Below, one piece after another: positions 28,086 through 37,059 of a stretch of 64,000 nucleotides of DNA. Under the pieces are notes generated by a model. The model was not told the DNA's origin and made no database searches. It saw only the letters and a program-made list of their open reading frames with translations. This stretch comes from JAKZVK01 sp965261065 (GTDB lineage Bacteria > Acidobacteriota > Terriglobia > Bryobacterales > UBA6623): the NCBI GenBank assembly GCA_965261065.1, contig OZ253444.1:6634001-6698000 (forward strand), read 5' to 3'. The position numbers and the translations under genes were made by a program. Position 1 is the first letter of the stretch. Each line of letters opens with the position of its first letter.

Positions 28086-29341
28086 TCAGCCGCTCCCATC
28101 GCGGTCCGCGTAGCGCTTGAGAATGAGCGCCCCGTTGGTGCCACCGAAACCGAAGGAGTTCGTCAACACGTACTCCATCTCCATGGCCCGCGCCTGATTG
28201 GGAACGAAGTCGAGATCGCATTCAGGTTCGGGGTTGAAGTGGTTCATAGTCGGAGGAGCAACCTGATCACGTAGCGCCAAGGCTACGATACCGGCCTCGA
28301 GCCCTCCCGCACCTCCTAACAGGTGCCCGGTCATCGATTTGGTCGAGCTTACAGCCAGTTTGTCAGCGTGATCGCCAAACGTTTTCTTGATGGCCTCCGA
28401 CTCGACTCGATCGCCCACCGGGGTCGAGGTTCCATGCGCATTGATGTAACTGATCTGCTCAGGTGAGATCCCGGCTCCTGGATGGCATTCATCATCGCGC
28501 GGCAAGCGCCATCTCCATCCTCGGGAGGAGAAGTAATATGGTGGGCGTCGGCGCTCATGCCGTAACCGACGAGCTCGGCCAGAATCGGCGCACCCCGCCG
28601 CACGGCAAAATCAAGGCCCTCCAAAACGAGGATTCCGGCTCCTTCCCCGACGATGAAACCGTCCCTCTCGGTGTCCCAGGGGCGGGAGGCGTGCGCGGGA
28701 TCATCGTTGCGGGTCGAGAGGGCCTTCATCGACGCAACCCCCCCGATACCCATCGGCGTGATGGCCGCCTCGGTACCACCACAAATCATTACATCCGCTT
28801 CGTCGCGTGCGATGATGCGAAACGAGTCCCCCACCGCGTGCGCGCCCGTCGTACAGGCCGTTGCGATGGCGGAATTCGGACCCTTGGCGCCGGTCCGGAT
28901 CTACACCTGGCCCGCAGCCAAATTCACGATACTAGCAGGGATAAAGAAGGGCGAGATCCTGCTCGGCCCACCCTTCAGCAGCGCGCGGTGCTCCCGTTCG
29001 ATAACGTCGAACTCGCCGATGCCGCTGCCAATATGGACCCCCACTCGCTCGGCGACGGCAGGGGTAATCGCAAGCCGTGAAGCTTTGAGAGCGAACTCCG
29101 CGCCGGCGATCGCAAAAAAGATGAATCGCCCCATCTTCTTGAGGTCCCTCTTGCCCACATAGTCGAGGGGATCGAAGCGCTTCACTTCGCCGGCGATCCG
29201 ACAGGGGAAGCCCTCGGGGTCAAACAGTGTGATGGGGCCGATGCCGTTGCGGCCTTCGCGCAGGGCTTGCCAGGTCTCTTCCGTTCCGATCCCCACCGGA
29301 GACAGCAGACCGGCCCCGGTAACCACCACCCTTCGCGACAA
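28086..29341 (-). pseudogene. Beta-ketoacyl-ACP synthase II (FabF-like), inactivated
   Basis: The frame starts with TTG 29341 (VVVTGAGLLSPVGIGTEETW), 8 nt after AGGAGGG. It is interrupted by an in-frame TAG at 28903-28901 (AAGQV*IRTGAKGPN, where homologues have Ser). The catalytic-cysteine motif ATACTTGAHAVG lies after the stop. A second lesion, a 1-bp deletion near 28478, changes frame between RAMMNAIQ and GISPEQISYINAHGTSTPVGD; the HGTSTP and SSTKSMTGHLLGGAG histidine/lysine motifs and the C-terminal NSFGFGGTNG follow. All thiolase-fold residues can be traced, so decay is recent. It follows an acpP remnant, the usual acpP-fabF order. Possibly a second, dispensable synthase. Confidence 0.85.
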
Positions 29342-29380
29342 TCCAGTTCCCTCCTATCCGCCGCCAGTTACGAACGGCAT

Positions 29381-29470
29381 TCACTTCTTTTTGACACCGC
29401 TTTCCACGTACTTGATGGCGTCGTCCACCGTTCTGATTTTTTCGGCCTGCTCGTCTGGGCTAAGGTCGAC
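29381..29470 (-). pseudogene. Acyl carrier protein remnant (C-terminal part)
   Basis: Minus-strand reading gives DEQAEKIRTVDDAIKYVE then SGVKKK and stop TGA at 29383. This matches the last helix of acyl carrier proteins (usually DEDAEKIRTVGDAIDYV). The segment upstream does not contain a DSL phosphopantetheine site, so the protein is truncated or deleted internally. It lies 39 nt before the FabF remnant, together marking a former acpP-fabF pair. Confidence 0.6.
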
Positions 29471-29561
29471 CCTGGTAATATCTGTCCCGGCAACGCTGGC
29501 CGCACGTACGCTGAGCACCGGCCTCGAGATGTCGGCAAAAGTAGTTTAACCCTAGCAGGAT

Positions 29562-29918
29562 TCATCCGACCTGTCGCTCGTTCAGCCAGCTCGGTGGCCT
29601 TTGAAACCCCTCCGGAAGCTTCGTGTCCTTGTCTCCCCGTGCCGCGTTGATCTGCAGTTGAGTAAGACTCTTTGCGGTGCTGAGGTCCGCCCCGTCGAGC
29701 TTCACCGCGACGAGAAACGTCCCGTGCAGGTTCGCCCTGCTGAGGTTCGCCCCCCGCAATTTCGCCCCGCCGAGCTTCGCCATGCGGAAATCCGCCTTGC
29801 TGAGATTCGCCCCAAAGAGAAGAGCGTGGGAGAGGTCCGGGGGTGTTTCGGGATTCTCTTTCCTCCACCGGTTCCAGACCTCGACACCCTGGTTGAGGAT
29901 GTCGACCCGCATTTTCAA
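29562..29918 (-). CDS. Pentapeptide-repeat protein, N-terminus replaced by an IS end
   Basis: About 118 aa ending at 29562. The body has ILNQGVEVWNRWRKENPETPPDL, then ALLFGANLSKADFRMAKLGGAKLRGANLSRANLHG as pentapeptide repeats A(N/D)LxxA. In related proteins the segment is preceded by a short start such as MANPEHLE. Here the IS1380 fragment begins at 29906, so the first residues now come from the IS end (TTG 29918 or ATG 29912). The open frame survives, but expression would depend on sequences inside the IS. These proteins form right-handed quadrilateral beta-helices; function unknown. Confidence 0.6.
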   Translation of the reverse strand: MKMRVDILNQGVEVWNRWRKENPETPPDLSHALLFGANLSKADFRMAKLGGAKLRGANLSRANLHGTFLVAVKLDGADLSTAKSLTQLQINAARGDKDTKLPEGFQRPPSWLNERQVG

Positions 29919-30286
29919 TTTGATGTGTGAGCTTCAGACCATCCAGCGACCTTCAGCGTCTTTATTGATAGGGGCTAGAGCCCGATAAGGACGCCATGGA
30001 GGTCAACACCCGATGGGTGAAAAAGAAAACAAGCCGTTTCAGCTCACGTTCAATGGATTTCTCAAAGTCGATTTCCAAGGATCGCGAGTCACCTCGGATG
30101 GCGGTCTGATTCTCGTTCGCGAACTGGATGAACGACTCGGACTCGGCCAGCTGATCGACGAGCATCTCAGCGACTCGCGACAAGGCTTGAACAAGAAGTT
30201 CGCGCTGGCCGATCTGCTGCGGCAGTCGGTCTACAGCCGACTCGCTGGCTACGAGAACCTCAATGACGCCGTTCGAGTATCCGCCG
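29906..30286 (+). mobile_element. IS1380-family element copy 1, 3'-truncated
   Basis: Starts with the same left end as the other copies (CCCGCATTTTCAATTTGATG) and keeps 381 bp, including the first about 91 codons of the transposase from ATG 30013. Identity to copy 2 ends at 30286; the sequence beyond belongs to a different locus (HD-gene paralogue). About 1.3 kb of the IS has been deleted, and no right-hand target duplication can be found. Confidence 0.85.
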
Positions 30287-30407
30287 TCGAGCTGTTTCGG
30301 GTTTGCCATCGGCCCAAACTCTTACGGCTCAGCCCGGTCGATGTCACGGGCTAGAGCGGCGATCTGCAACGCTTGCCCGGCCTTGGGATCAAGCCTCAAC
30401 GACTACT

Positions 30408-31864
30408 ACTGCTGTGTTATAAAAAGCCGGAGCCACAAAAAGGACAGCAAGGAAGCTGACGCAGAATGTGGCGACCGATTTGCCTCCGCAGCGTCGCAAT
30501 CGAGCTCGGGTTATGCCGCTCGGGTCGAATCGGGCGCCCCGCGCGGGCGGAAGTCCCACGGCGGCTTGGGGAGGGGTAGCTGTAATCGGTCGATTCGTGT
30601 CGAGAGGGAAAAAAGGCTCCGCTCAGCCACCAGGAACCCATACGCCGCAATGCAAAGGGTGGCGTGATGATGAAAGCCCCGCCAGCCGCGTCCTTCGTAG
30701 TGACCCAGTCCCAACTCTTGCTTGAGCTCCTGGTAGTCGCGCTCGATGATCCAGCGGTGCTTGGCCAACCCGACCAGATTCTTGCGGGTCGTTTTGACGC
30801 CTAGGTTCGCCAACCAGTAGTGGGTCGGTTCCGCCTGTTTCGCCGGTCACTCGATCAACAGCCACTGCTCGGGGTGCGATTCGTGTTGTTCGTAGTCGCG
30901 ACGCGCCGGCCGCACGCGTACGGCAGCGAAACGAGAACGTAGCGTCTGGCCGGTCCCTTCCCTCCAGCTCAGCGCGCGGAAGGCTTTGGTCGCCAACAGC
31001 TCGCCGGCCAGCTCCTTCACCGTGACGGGCTGCTGTTTGCCGCGTCGCAACCGCTTCGGCGGCCGACCGCGACCGGAGTATTTCTTCGCCGGCAGAGGCC
31101 CTTGCCCCGCTCGCCACACGGTCGTCGAACTCCGGATGCCGACGACATACTCGAGTCCCCGTTGCGCCAGTTCGTTGCGAAACGCGCTGTCGTTGCCGTA
31201 GGCGGCATCGGCCAACACGACCCCCGGCTCGATGTCATCTTCGAGCGCCTGTCGAATCTGGCCCAGTGCGATCTGTGGTTTCGTCTCCAAGCGGATCTCG
31301 TCGGGCACGCGGGTTTTGCGTCGCCGTTTTCGATCGTCGGCCCAGGACGCGGGCAGGTACAGGCGGTAGGCGATCGGCAGTGAGGCTTTCGAGGTGGCGA
31401 CCGACAGGCTCACCGCCACTCGACAGTTTTCTTGTTTGCCGAGTTGTCCGCAATACTGGTGCGCCACGCCGACCGAGTGTTTGCCCTTCTTGGGGAAGGA
31501 CGTGTCATCAACGATCCAGGCCACGACGGGCGAGGTCTTCTTCATCGCCTGCAGCACGCGGCCCCGCACGGCGGCGAGCAGGGCGTCGTCGTCCCACGGC
31601 GAGTCGGCGACCAGATGATGCAGCGACTGGTGCGTACGGCGAACGTTGTGCGGGGCGAGGCGTGCCGCCATCGGCTCCACGCATTTGCGCTCGATGGGCA
31701 GTAGGAGACCGCGGCAATAAGCTTTCAAGGGCTCGCTGCGGTCGGCATGTCTCGCGGCACGCGCCAGGCTGTCGAGATAAGCCGCGAAACGTTGTTGCTG
31801 TTTGCCTGACGCCGACTCCTTGTTCGGCACACTTTTATGCTAGCATGTTTTATAACACAGTAGT
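30408..31864 (-). mobile_element. IS701-like insertion sequence
   Basis: 1457 bp. Terminal inverted repeats ACTGCTGTGTTATAAAA (30408-30424) and the complement of TTTTATAACACAGTAGT (31848-31864), 16 of 17 matching. ACTACT occurs directly outside each end (30402-30407 and 31865-31870), a probable target duplication; removal of one copy restores alignment with the HD-gene paralogue. It carries one transposase gene on the minus strand. Confidence 0.8.
30417..31830 (-). pseudogene. IS701-family transposase, inactivated
   Basis: Starts at 31830 (MPNKESASGKQQQRFAAYLD). The DDE core shows AWIVDDTSFPKKGKHSVGVAHQYCGQLGK and VLADAAYGNDSAFR. At 30849-30847 the frame meets TGA (WLLIE*PAKQAEPTHYWLANL), where homologues have Trp, so a TGG-to-TGA change is likely. 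The third acidic residue and ERDYQELKQELGLGHYEGR lie after this stop. Near 30530 a second lesion shifts the frame to a Cys-containing end (LRQLPCCPFCGSGFL). Two lesions make an active enzyme unlikely. Confidence 0.8.
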
Positions 31865-31882
31865 ACTACTCAAGGGTGTTTG

Positions 31883-33548
31883 CCCGCATTTTCAATTTGA
31901 TGTATAAGCTTCAGACCATCCAGCGACCTTCAGCGTCTTTATTGATAGGGGCTAGAGCCCGATAAGGACGCCATGGAGGTCAACACCCGATGGGTGAAAA
32001 AGAAAACAAGCCGTTTCAGCTCACGTTCAATGGATTTCTCAAAGTCGATTTCCAAGGATCGCGAGTCACCTCGGATGGCGGTCTGATTCTCGTTCGCGAA
32101 CTGGATGAACGACTCGGACTCGGCCAGCTGATCGACGAGCATCTCAGCGACTCGCGACAAGGCTTGAACAAGAAGTTCGCGCTGGCCGATCTGCTGCGGC
32201 AGTCGGTCTACAGCCGACTCGCTGGCTACGAGGACCTCAATGACGCCGTTCGAGTATCCGCCGATCCGACCTTTCGCTTGATCGGCTCGAAGAGGAACTG
32301 GGATCGCGGAGCCGCCTTGACCTCGACGCTGCATGGCTTCGAGACGGAGATGCTGGCGAGCGAAGAGAACTTGCTGGGGCTGATGGCAGTGAACCGGGAG
32401 CTGGTCGCGCAAGCCGAAGCTCCCGACGGTTCAGACCGCGTGGTGCTCGACATGGACTCCACGGAGAGCCCCGTCCACGGCCAACAGGAAGGCAGTGCCT
32501 ACAACGGCCATTTTGAGTCCCTCTGCTATCACCCGCTGTTGCTGTTCAACCAGCACGGCGACTGCCTAGGCGCGAAGCTGCGTCCCGGCAACGTGCACAG
32601 CGCCGAGGACTGGGACGAGCTGCTACTGCCGGAGATCGAACGACAACAGGCGGAGGGCAAACAGGTGACGTTCCGCGCCGACGCCGCCTTCGCCAAGCCC
32701 GAGATCTACGAGGCGATGGAGGAGCGCGGCGTGGACTACGTGATTCGCATCCCGGCGAACAAGAGCCTGGAGCTGGAGATCGAGGACATCCTGTTTCGGC
32801 CACCGGGCAGGCCGAACGCCAAGCCCCTAGTGCGCTACAAGAGTTTTCGCTATCAGGCCGAGAGCTGGTCGAAGGCAAGGCGAGTTGTCGCCAAGGTCGA
32901 GCATCACCAGGGCGAACTATTCCCGCGCGTCGGATTTGTCGTGACGAGCATGAGCTTGCCGAGCCGCTCGGTCGTGCGGTTCTACAACAAGCGCGGCACG
33001 GCGGAGCAGTGGATCAAAGAAGGCAAACAGGCCACGCACTGGACCCGCTTGTCGTGTCACCGCTTCCGAGCCAACGAGGTACGGCTGCAACTCAGCGTGC
33101 TGGCCTACAACCTGGGCAACCTGTGGCGGCGGCTAGGGTTGCCGCAGCGAATCAAAAGCTGGTCGCTAACGAGTTTGCAACACAGGTTGATGAAGACCGG
33201 CGGTCGGCTGGTCAAGCATGCTCGCTACTACTGGTTGCTGCTGGCGGAGGGGCATCTGAACCGGCGGCTGTTCGGTGACATGCTGCATAGGATCTGGGCG
33301 CTGCCTGTGCCGGGTGGGTAGCGTTGCCCGGGCGAGGATCAACAGTTTTTGGCTCCAAAAAGGTTTCGCAGGGAGCAGTGTCGGCCGGAGCGCCGTTCAG
33401 TCCGCTCAATCAACGTCTGTGAGCGGACGGACGAGCCCTGGCGCCTACCGGCGGAGGTGATGTGCAGGGTTCAGCGCGAAAAGACGTGGTATTCGGCGCA
33501 GCGGGGGTGTATCCTGTGACCGTGCCAGGGCCAAAATGGAAATCCTGG
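31883..33548 (+). mobile_element. IS1380-family element copy 2, complete
   Basis: 1666 bp. The left end CCCGCATTTTCAATTTG and right end (complement CCAGGATTTCCATTTTGG) are imperfect inverted repeats (13 of 17). GTTTG flanks both sides (31878-31882 and 33549-33553), a 5-bp duplication; this fixes the normal right end at ...AAATCCTGG. It lies in the HD-gene paralogue. Confidence 0.92.
31990..33321 (+). CDS. IS1380-family transposase (copy 2)
   Basis: 443 aa, ATG 31990 (MGEKENKPFQLTFNGFLKVDFQG). DDE transposase of the group-1 type: VLDMDSTESPVHG (Asp near 154), TFRADAAFAKPE (Asp near 231) and RGTAEQWIKEGKQATHW (Glu near 339) are the likely catalytic triad regions. The C-terminus (RLQLSVLAYNLGNLWRRLGLP) is typical of the family. 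Intact, nearly identical to copy 3, and a different subtype from copies 4 and 5 (MGEKQTKPFQLS). The enzyme binds the ends and moves the element by cut-and-paste or copy mechanisms. Confidence 0.9.
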   Translation: MGEKENKPFQLTFNGFLKVDFQGSRVTSDGGLILVRELDERLGLGQLIDEHLSDSRQGLNKKFALADLLRQSVYSRLAGYEDLNDAVRVSADPTFRLIGSKRNWDRGAALTSTLHGFETEMLASEENLLGLMAVNRELVAQAEAPDGSDRVVLDMDSTESPVHGQQEGSAYNGHFESLCYHPLLLFNQHGDCLGAKLRPGNVHSAEDWDELLLPEIERQQAEGKQVTFRADAAFAKPEIYEAMEERGVDYVIRIPANKSLELEIEDILFRPPGRPNAKPLVRYKSFRYQAESWSKARRVVAKVEHHQGELFPRVGFVVTSMSLPSRSVVRFYNKRGTAEQWIKEGKQATHWTRLSCHRFRANEVRLQLSVLAYNLGNLWRRLGLPQRIKSWSLTSLQHRLMKTGGRLVKHARYYWLLLAEGHLNRRLFGDMLHRIWALPVPGG

Positions 33549-33746
33549 GTTTGTACCACGTTGGGGGGCGTCTGGGACTTTGGATCATCCCGCCATCGTC
33601 GCCTCTGGCTCTTCGTTTCGCGCATCTTCTACTACGCACGATCCCGCCAGATGATGACGCGGCGTATCGTTTCAACGTTCATCACGGTCCCGATTGACTT
33701 CGCCTCCCTGTCGATTCACATGCTTGAAGTCGATCCGCGGACATGG

Positions 33747-34319
33747 TTACCCTTTGCGACAAACTTCTCGAATCACTTCCTTTAGCAGGCGTGTTAAGGC
33801 CTCGTTGTCGTAGGTGATGCTCTTCGCGATCTCTCTCCTCCGCACTGAGAGACGCCGATAGCCCCAAATAGAACGACGCTTCGTCTCTTCCCAGCCTTCG
33901 CGTTCGTAGTAGAACGGCATATTGACCTCGAAATACGAAATGCTATCTGCATCCTTCAGCAGATCAGAGCGGTAATCGCCCCCAACCTCATGACGTACCA
34001 CCAGCCGGCAAGCGTCATCGGCGGTGGCCTTGGCCACACCGCATTCCTCCAGGATCGCTCGCAGGATGTTCGCCCCGTTACGCGCATGAGCAGCCTTGAA
34101 TGCCTCATAGTCGTCATAGTCGCAGCGACGCACTTTCCGTCTCTCGACGGCCCGGTCGATATCGTGAGCGAGAGCGGCAATCTGCAATGCCTGTCCGGCC
34201 TTGGCATCGAGCCTTAACACCCACTCAAGCGTGTTTTCAGCATGCAGAGGGTCTTCCGGGACCTTGGAAGCCGCGATCGTCGCTCTGATCCTTTGTTTTG
34301 CGCTTTCTATGCTATCCAT
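33747..34319 (-). CDS. HD-superfamily-like protein of unknown function
   Basis: 190 aa from ATG 34319 (MDSIESAKQRIRATIAASK). An upstream ATG at 34355 is in frame but lies inside the preceding gene. Candidate metal ligands follow the HD pattern: H in DPLHAENTLEW, HD in IAALAHDIDRAVE, H in CRLVVRHEVGGDY and D in LLKDADSISYFE. It resembles DUF4202-type proteins, a comparison from memory. The start overlaps the stop of the CDP-alcohol transferase by 8 nt (ATGGATAG), so the two were co-translated. Because the partner is now broken by an IS, this gene may be poorly expressed. The function may relate to the polar lipid or soluble phosphodiester made by the partner; this is inference. Confidence 0.65.
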   Translation of the reverse strand: MDSIESAKQRIRATIAASKVPEDPLHAENTLEWVLRLDAKAGQALQIAALAHDIDRAVERRKVRRCDYDDYEAFKAAHARNGANILRAILEECGVAKATADDACRLVVRHEVGGDYRSDLLKDADSISYFEVNMPFYYEREGWEETKRRSIWGYRRLSVRRREIAKSITYDNEALTRLLKEVIREVCRKG

Positions 34320-34975
34320 GGTCCCGGCAGATGATGACGCGGCGTATCGTTTCAACGTTCATCACGGCGGCAATGACCACGAGCGTCAAAGTAGCTTGGT
34401 TGAACAGGGCGCCGAGGAATATCAGAAAGACACGGACATCGCGGCCCAGGCGGAAGCCCTTGCCGTGCCGGATGCGGTTGCGCATGAGGCGGTCGTATTT
34501 GTCCGCCGTATAGCTCACCATAAAGGAACCGATAATCGCCATAAATCCCGTCAGTAGGATGAGGCTATCCGTCTTGTCGGCGTAGGCGTGCCAGCTGAGA
34601 CCGAAAAGCAGCAAGGAGTCGGCGTAACGATCCAGTACCGCATCGAGCCATCCTCCATAGCCGCTGGTTTGGAACTTGAGCCGCGCCACTTCGCCATCGC
34701 AGCCGTCGATAACCGAGGCGAACTGTGCCAGAAGACCACCCTCCAAAAGGGCGGCATAGCCACCCAGTGCGAACAGCCCAGCTGCGAGCACAGAACACAG
34801 GAACGAGAACAGGGATATTTGGTTTGGGGTGATGCCATAGTTAACTAATCGGTGCGAAATCCTCACGGATAGGGGTCGGTTCAAGTACCGCGACACAGGA
34901 CCGTCGTTGGGCTTGTCCTCGACATCGGCCAAGAGTACGTTCTCTGCCCGCTCGAGGGCCGCGGGATCATCTACA

Positions 34976-36722
34976 CCCGCATTTTCAATTTGATGTATAA
35001 GCTTCAGACCATCCAGCGACCTTCAGCGTCTTTATTGATAGGGGCTAGAGCCCGATAAGGACGCCATGGAGGTCAACACCCGATGGGTGAAAAAGAAAAC
35101 AAGCCGTTTCAGCTCACGTTCAATGGATTTCTCAAAGTCGATTTCCAAGGATCGCGAGTCACCTCGGATGGCGGTCTGATTCTCGTTCGCGAACTGGATG
35201 AACGACTCGGACTCGGGAAGCTGATCGACGAGCATCTCAGCGACTCGCGACAAGGCTTGAACAAGAAGTTCCCGCTGGCCGATCTGCTGCGGCAGTCGGT
35301 CTACAGCCGACTCGCTGGCTACGAGGACCTCAATGACGCCGTTCGAGTATCCGCCGATCCGACCTTTCGCTTGATCGGCTCGAAGAGGAACTGGGATCGC
35401 GGAGCAGCCTTGACCTCGACGCTGCATGGCTTCGAGACGGAGATGCTGGCGAGCGAAGAGAACTTGCTGGGGCTGATGGCAGTGAACCGGGAGCTGGTCG
35501 CGCAAGCCGAAGCTCCCGACGGTTCAGACCGCGTGGTGCTCGACATGGACTCCACGGAGAGCCCCGTCCACGGCCAACAGGAAGGCAGTGCCTACAACGG
35601 CCATTTTGAGTCCCTCTGCTATCACCCGCTGTTGCTGTTCAACCAGCACGGCGACTGCCTAGGCGCGAAGCTGCGTCCCGGCAACGTGCACAGCGCCGAG
35701 GACTGGGACGAGCTGCTACTGCCGGAGATCGAACGACAACAGGCGGAGGGCAAACAGGTGACGTTCCGCGCCGACGCCGCCTTCGCCAAGCCCGAGATCT
35801 ACGAGGCGATGGAGGAGCGCGGCGTGGACTACGTGATTCGCATCCCGGCGAACAAGAGCCTGGAGCTGGAGATCGAGGACATCCTGTTTCGGCCACCGGG
35901 CAGGCCGAACGCCAAGCCCCTAGTGCGCTACAAGAGTTTTCGCTATCAGGCCGAGAGCTGGTCGAAGGCAAGGCGAGTTGTCGCCAAGGTCGAGCATCAC
36001 CAGGGCGAACTATTCCCGCGCGTCGGATTTGTCGTGACGAGCATGAGCTTGCCGAGCCGCTCGGTCGTGCGGTTCTACAACAAGCGCGGCACGGCGGAGC
36101 AGTGGATCAAAGAAGGTAAACAGGCCACGCACTGGACCCGCTTGTCGTGTCACCGCTTCCGAGCCAACGAGGTACGGCTGCAACTCAGCGTGCTGGCCTA
36201 CAACCTGGGCAACCTGTGGCGGCGGCTAGGGCTGCCGCAGCGAATCAAAAGCTGGTCGCTAACGAGTTTGCAACACAGGTTGATGAAGACCGGCGGTCGG
36301 CTGGTCAAGCATGCTCGCTACTACTGGTTGCTGCTGGCGGAGGGGCATCTGAACCGGCGGCTGTTCGGTGACATGCTGCATAGGATCTGGGCGCTGCCTG
36401 TGCCGGGTGGGTAGCGTTGCCCGGGCGAGGATCAACAGTTTTTGGCTCCAAAAAGGTTTCGCAGGGAGCAGTGTCGGCCGGAGCGCCGTTCAGTCCGCTC
36501 AATCAACGTCTGTGAGCGGACGGACGAGCCCTGGCGCCTACCGGCGGAGGTGATGTGCAGGGTTCAGCGCGAAAAGACGTGGTATTCGGCGCAGCGGGGG
36601 TGTATCCTGTGACCGTGCCAGGGCCAAAATGGAAATCCTGGCCTAAACTATTCGGTCGTCATGAACCAGTCGACGCGCCAGGCTTTCTTCTCGGCGGTGA
36701 ATGCCGACTTCAAGAAAAACAA
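34976..36722 (+). mobile_element. IS1380-family copy 3 plus 81 bp of captured flanking DNA
   Basis: The IS proper is 34976-36641 and ends as copy 2 does, in AAATCCTGG. The 5-bp target duplication CTACA lies at 34971-34975 on the left, but at 36723-36727 on the right, 81 bp beyond the usual end. Excision to that point exactly restores the interrupted reading frame, so the 81 bp (36642-36722) moved with the IS. This resembles the one-sided mobilisation known for ISEcp1, a member of the IS1380 family. Confidence 0.85.
35083..36414 (+). CDS. IS1380-family transposase (copy 3)
   Basis: 443 aa, ATG 35083. Differs from copy 2 at only a few residues (for example GLGKLIDEH and KKFPLADLL in place of GLGQL and KKFAL). 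All likely catalytic residues (Asp near 154 and 231, Glu near 339) are retained, so this enzyme may be active and may have driven the displaced-end insertion that it occupies. Confidence 0.9.
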   Translation: MGEKENKPFQLTFNGFLKVDFQGSRVTSDGGLILVRELDERLGLGKLIDEHLSDSRQGLNKKFPLADLLRQSVYSRLAGYEDLNDAVRVSADPTFRLIGSKRNWDRGAALTSTLHGFETEMLASEENLLGLMAVNRELVAQAEAPDGSDRVVLDMDSTESPVHGQQEGSAYNGHFESLCYHPLLLFNQHGDCLGAKLRPGNVHSAEDWDELLLPEIERQQAEGKQVTFRADAAFAKPEIYEAMEERGVDYVIRIPANKSLELEIEDILFRPPGRPNAKPLVRYKSFRYQAESWSKARRVVAKVEHHQGELFPRVGFVVTSMSLPSRSVVRFYNKRGTAEQWIKEGKQATHWTRLSCHRFRANEVRLQLSVLAYNLGNLWRRLGLPQRIKSWSLTSLQHRLMKTGGRLVKHARYYWLLLAEGHLNRRLFGDMLHRIWALPVPGG

Positions 36723-37059
36723 CTACATCAATCCAAAAATGACCGTTAATAGCGACCGCCTTGGCCCGGTTGTCGGCGGCAACAACCCGAACCGCTCCGG
36801 ACAGGCTGGTATCGCCGGACTCCGCTGCGGAACGCTCCAGCGCGTCGAAAATGGCGGGAGTGCATAGGAAAATGCCGGTATCGAAGCCATTGAAGTCCGT
36901 CAAGCTCTTGCCGATGTTCTTGATCTTCCCACCTTCCGTCCTCACTCGCGTGACATCCTTCATGTCGACGAGCGAATTGAGAGTATTCCGATCTACCCCG
37001 AGGGCGATTTCCCCGTCGGATAAAGGAAGCTTCATCAACTCACGGGGAATCGCCGGTGC

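Larger units (their letters stand above)
30287..33690 (-). pseudogene. Degenerate paralogue of the HD-type gene and the 3' end of its upstream partner, split by two ISs
   Basis: Joining 30287-30407, 31871-31882 and 33549-33690 gives a sequence that aligns along its length with 34150-34380. On the minus strand it reads NVETIRRVII (end of the CDP-alcohol transferase), then an HD-gene N-terminus with SKVP, NTLE*SLRLD and KAGQALQIAALARDIDRAEP. Compared with the intact gene (33747-34319) it has stops, and the HD dyad is RD. An IS701-like element (30408-31864) and IS1380 copy 2 (31883-33548) interrupt it. The 3' part is lost at the junction with IS1380 copy 1. Confidence 0.75.

Noticed and set aside
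30847..31830. TGA read as tryptophan (alternative genetic code)
   Set aside because: Many intact genes in the window end in TGA (murE partner ftsI, rodA partner mrdA, mreC), so TGA is a stop here.
29906..36722. Composite transposon bounded by IS1380 copies 1-3
   Set aside because: Copies 2 and 3 each have their own target duplications and copy 1 is truncated, so they inserted independently.
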